Under the pieces are notes generated by a model. The model made no database searches. It had not been told where the DNA came from and saw only the letters and a program-made list of their open reading frames with translations. Made by a program: the position numbers and the translations under genes. Positions 61,709-64,000 of a stretch of DNA of 64,000 nt are shown in pieces (positions within the stretch are counted from its first letter, which is position 1; each line of letters opens with the position of its first letter). The stretch is from NCBI RefSeq assembly GCF_009720825.1, contig NZ_WNKY01000019.1, positions 1 to 64,000 of the forward strand, given 5' to 3'. The DNA is from Duganella radicis. Lineage in GTDB: Bacteria > Pseudomonadota > Gammaproteobacteria > Burkholderiales > Burkholderiaceae_D.

Positions 61709-61966
61709 GGTCGTCTCGGAGCACCTGCGAACAGCCGATCGAGGTGTCGCCGCTCTCAGGTCGAATTCTGAACCGCCATTGACTCTCTTCCGTCGTGGAG
61801 CGGAAAATCAAAACGTTATCGATGTCTGGGATAAATTCATGTGTTGCAAAGAACTCCGCTAAACAAAGAGCTATCCAAGGCAAGGCGTGATCTCCGGAAA
61901 ATTCTAATGCAATAATCAGCAAATTTCAGTTAATGCCGCCGCTACGGCCGATACACAAGGAGACGC

Positions 61967-64000
61967 ATGAGAAGCTTAAACAAGGCAAAGCCTGATCTGA
62001 TTTTGCGTGGCCTGGCCGTCGCATGTATTGCACTGTTATCCAATTCCGCGTTGGCTGCCGCGACCCCGCAGACAGTCACCCTGGACGGCAAGGCGGGCGG
62101 CAAGCGTTTTGATGGTATTGGCGTTGTCGACGGTGGCGGCGCCACATCGGTGCTGCTGAAGGATTATCCCGAACCGCTGCGCGGCCAAATCCTCGATCTC
62201 CTCTATAAGCCCAAATTTGGCGCGTCGGTTAGCGCGTTAATGGCCGAGATTCCCGGCGATGGCAACGCGACCCAAGGTTCGATGCCGAGCCATATGCACA
62301 CACGCGACGACCTGGACTACTCGCGCGGCTACACCTGGTGGGTCTTGCGCGAAGCGAAGAAGCGCAACCCGCGATTGTCGCTCGATGGCGCGGCGTGGAG
62401 CGCACCGGGCTGGATCGGCGACAACCTCGGCAAGGCTCAGCAGGATGAACACCGCTTCTTCTCGCAGGATACGGCCGACTATTACGCCAAGTGGCTGACC
62501 GGCCTGCGCAAGGAGCACGGTCTGGAGTTTGACGCACTGGGTGTGCGTAACGAGAAAGGCACGGACTATGTCTTCCCCGGCACGCTGCGCAAGACATTGA
62601 ATGCGGCGGGTTTCGGCAAGGTCCGGATTCATGGCTTCGACAACTGGCCAGATGAATGGAAGTTCAATTTCGTGCGTGACATGACGAACGACCCGGCGCT
62701 GCGCGACGGCATCGACATCATCGGCGCCCACATCAACGCGCCCGAATCGGTTGTGCCCGGCGATGTGCGCAAGCTGGCGGCCGAGATGGGCAAGCCGATC
62801 TGGAATACCGAGCAGCACGTCTACAAGGCGGGCTATGAAGGCCTGATCAGCATCGTGCAAGCCTTTAACGACAACTTCGTCAGCAGTGGCGTGACCAAGA
62901 TCGTCAACTGGTATGGTATTGCCGGCATGTACACGCTGGAGCCGTACAACGGCGAAAAAGAAGCTGCGGTGCGTGCCAATTGGCCGTGGGGCGGGCATGC
63001 CGAAATCAATCCGGCCTTGTGGGGCTATGCTCACTATGGCCAGTTCAGCGAGGTGGGCTGGACCTATCTTGACGGTGGCAGTGGAAAACTGGCGGGCGGC
63101 GGTACCTATGTCACACTGATGGCGCCGTCGAAGGATTACAGTGTGATTATCGAGACCAAAGGTGCGACCGCTCCACAGCAGCTGAGCTTTGCCATCGGCG
63201 GCGGCCTCGCCAAGGGGGCGCTTGCCGTGTGGCGTACCACGTCGGAAGCGTACTTTGTGCGGCAAGCGGACCTGAAGCCAATCAACGGCGCCGTTACGAT
63301 CAGGTTGGAGCCCAACGCCGTTTATTCGTTGACCACCACGCGCGGCCAGACCAAGGGAACCATCGGCGGCGGCGCCAAGCCAGACGCCTTCCCATTCCCG
63401 TATTACGAGACGTTTGAGCAGTACGACAAGCCACAGCAGTGGGGATATCTGCCGCGCTACTTCGCCGACATCAATGGCGCGTTCGAGCTGAAGGACTGCC
63501 CGGGGCAAAACAAGGGCCGCTGCCTGCGCCAATCCGTGCCCGTGCCTTCCATCTCCTGGTCGCCTGACTGGCAGCCATATACGATCATTGGCGACGACAA
63601 ATGGCGCGATTATGAGGTCAGTGCCGACGTCTACCTCGGCCAAGGCGAGAGTGCCGCGGTGATGGGACGGATCAACCACGTGGGCACCGGCTATGGCTTT
63701 ATTCCGAAAGGTTATTTCCTGCAACTGGACGATGGCGGTCGCCTGCGCCTGACGGTTATACGCGGCAAAGAAAACAAAAAGGCGCTGGTAGGCGACGCCG
63801 AGCAGCAAGCGCTGATCAAGGCCTCCAACGATGCGGACGAAGGCGGAGAAAAAGATCTGGCCACCACGCGGATTCCGGATGTCGCCGCTGGACAGTGGCA
63901 TAGCCTCAAGCTGCGTTTCGAGGGCTCCCATCTGACCGGCTTCATCGATGGCAAAGCGGTCTTGCAAGCGGATGACGCCTCCTATGGACAAGGTATGGCG
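61967..64000 (+). CDS. secreted galactosylceramidase-type glycosidase (GH59), 3' end outside window
   Basis: At least 678 residues, running off the window end. A signal peptide (LAVACIALLSNSALAAA) is followed by a domain closely similar to animal galactocerebrosidase (GALC): KRFDGIGVVDGGGATSVLL, DYPEPLRGQILDLLYKPKFG and SHMHTRDDLDYSRGYTWW. The probable acid/base is Glu196 in GVRNEKG and the nucleophile Glu282 in IWNTEQH, at the positions of the human pair. A beta-sandwich and then a lectin-like domain (from about residue 475, TFEQYDKPQQWGYLPRY) follow, as in GALC. It should remove terminal galactose outside the cytoplasm, perhaps from glycolipids or plant polymers. AAGGAGA lies before the ATG. 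Confidence 0.9.
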   Translation, partial: MRSLNKAKPDLILRGLAVACIALLSNSALAAATPQTVTLDGKAGGKRFDGIGVVDGGGATSVLLKDYPEPLRGQILDLLYKPKFGASVSALMAEIPGDGNATQGSMPSHMHTRDDLDYSRGYTWWVLREAKKRNPRLSLDGAAWSAPGWIGDNLGKAQQDEHRFFSQDTADYYAKWLTGLRKEHGLEFDALGVRNEKGTDYVFPGTLRKTLNAAGFGKVRIHGFDNWPDEWKFNFVRDMTNDPALRDGIDIIGAHINAPESVVPGDVRKLAAEMGKPIWNTEQHVYKAGYEGLISIVQAFNDNFVSSGVTKIVNWYGIAGMYTLEPYNGEKEAAVRANWPWGGHAEINPALWGYAHYGQFSEVGWTYLDGGSGKLAGGGTYVTLMAPSKDYSVIIETKGATAPQQLSFAIGGGLAKGALAVWRTTSEAYFVRQADLKPINGAVTIRLEPNAVYSLTTTRGQTKGTIGGGAKPDAFPFPYYETFEQYDKPQQWGYLPRYFADINGAFELKDCPGQNKGRCLRQSVPVPSISWSPDWQPYTIIGDDKWRDYEVSADVYLGQGESAAVMGRINHVGTGYGFIPKGYFLQLDDGGRLRLTVIRGKENKKALVGDAEQQALIKASNDADEGGEKDLATTRIPDVAAGQWHSLKLRFEGSHLTGFIDGKAVLQADDASYGQGMA

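Larger units (their letters stand above)
61470..61966. other. 497-base region with no clear full gene
   Basis: The GC content here is lower than in the rest of the window. It contains copy 2 of the repeated upstream sequence, a short frame with a good ribosome binding site (61595-61708), and sequence after 61709 in which no frame looks like a real protein on either strand. It probably holds the remains of decayed genes, and the promoter of the GH59 gene near its end. Confidence 0.4.

Noticed and set aside
61626..61922. A 98-residue minus-strand frame in the degenerate region
   Set aside because: No good start signal and no family resemblance; it overlaps the better-supported short plus-strand frame. 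A decayed fragment cannot be excluded.

Overview
The window is high-GC, gene-dense chromosomal DNA of a betaproteobacterium. The gene set fits the Oxalobacteraceae (Duganella/Massilia/Janthinobacterium group): an imuB and dnaE2 mutagenesis system, DUF2844/DUF3443 secreted proteins, several TonB-dependent receptors, and dapA-bamC, pyrG-kdsA and eno-ftsB neighbourhoods. The assignment is inferred from protein families and gene order. No rRNA, tRNA, CRISPR array, prophage or intact insertion sequence was found. Long open frames antisense to real genes are an effect of base composition and were left out.

Layout. 1-4.2 kb: end of imuB, a DUF1653 protein, an alpha/beta hydrolase and an M61 peptidase. 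4.2-10.3 kb: a heat-shock sigma32-type promoter driving a small Hsp20 chaperone; a DegP/DegQ protease in an operon with an OmpR-type regulator and a sensor kinase; an unusual CoaD-like nucleotidyltransferase fused to an HD domain; a hemerythrin protein. 10.3-20.6 kb: cytochrome P460, a Sel1 lipoprotein and cpdB behind a strong Pho box; the DUF3443/DUF2844 pair; a TonB receptor; a PhzF-like protein; a hydrolase. 20.6-24.2 kb: dnaE2 behind a perfect LexA box, then a PRC-barrel protein. 24.3-33.9 kb: pyrG-kdsA, eno, a truncated nuclease-like gene, ftsB and a run of small metabolic genes (VOC proteins, L,D-transpeptidase, racemase, GST, gamma carbonic anhydrase). 34-41.3 kb: a Fur-controlled heme receptor with a HemS-like protein that carries a signal peptide; a 78-nt near-perfect palindrome; and a TonB receptor translationally coupled to a Tat-exported glycerophosphodiesterase. 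41.3-53.6 kb: mostly housekeeping (hslO, threonine dehydratase-like, RNase AM-like, htpX, yciO, M50 protease, trpS, dapA, bamC). 53.6-60.2 kb: REP-like repeats, an Ala-rich lipoprotein, roxA, slyD and mutS. 60.2-64 kb: an accessory-looking stretch with a GH24 muramidase followed by a small secreted protein, a degenerate region with repeated upstream sequence, and the start of a secreted GH59 (galactosylceramidase-type) glycosidase that runs off the window.

Regulatory themes readable in the DNA are SOS (LexA box at dnaE2), iron (Fur box at the heme locus), phosphate (Pho boxes 52 nt upstream of both cpdB and the receptor-glpQ pair), heat (Hsp20) and, probably, isoleucine attenuation. For the last, a short leader peptide with the codons Ile-Ile-Arg-Ile-Ile lies before the threonine dehydratase-like gene. 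Its Ile codons can base-pair with the sequence just before a T-run.

The strongest candidates for something undescribed are the CoaD-HD fusion, the isoleucine leader, the exported HemS homologue and the muramidase/secreted-protein pair.
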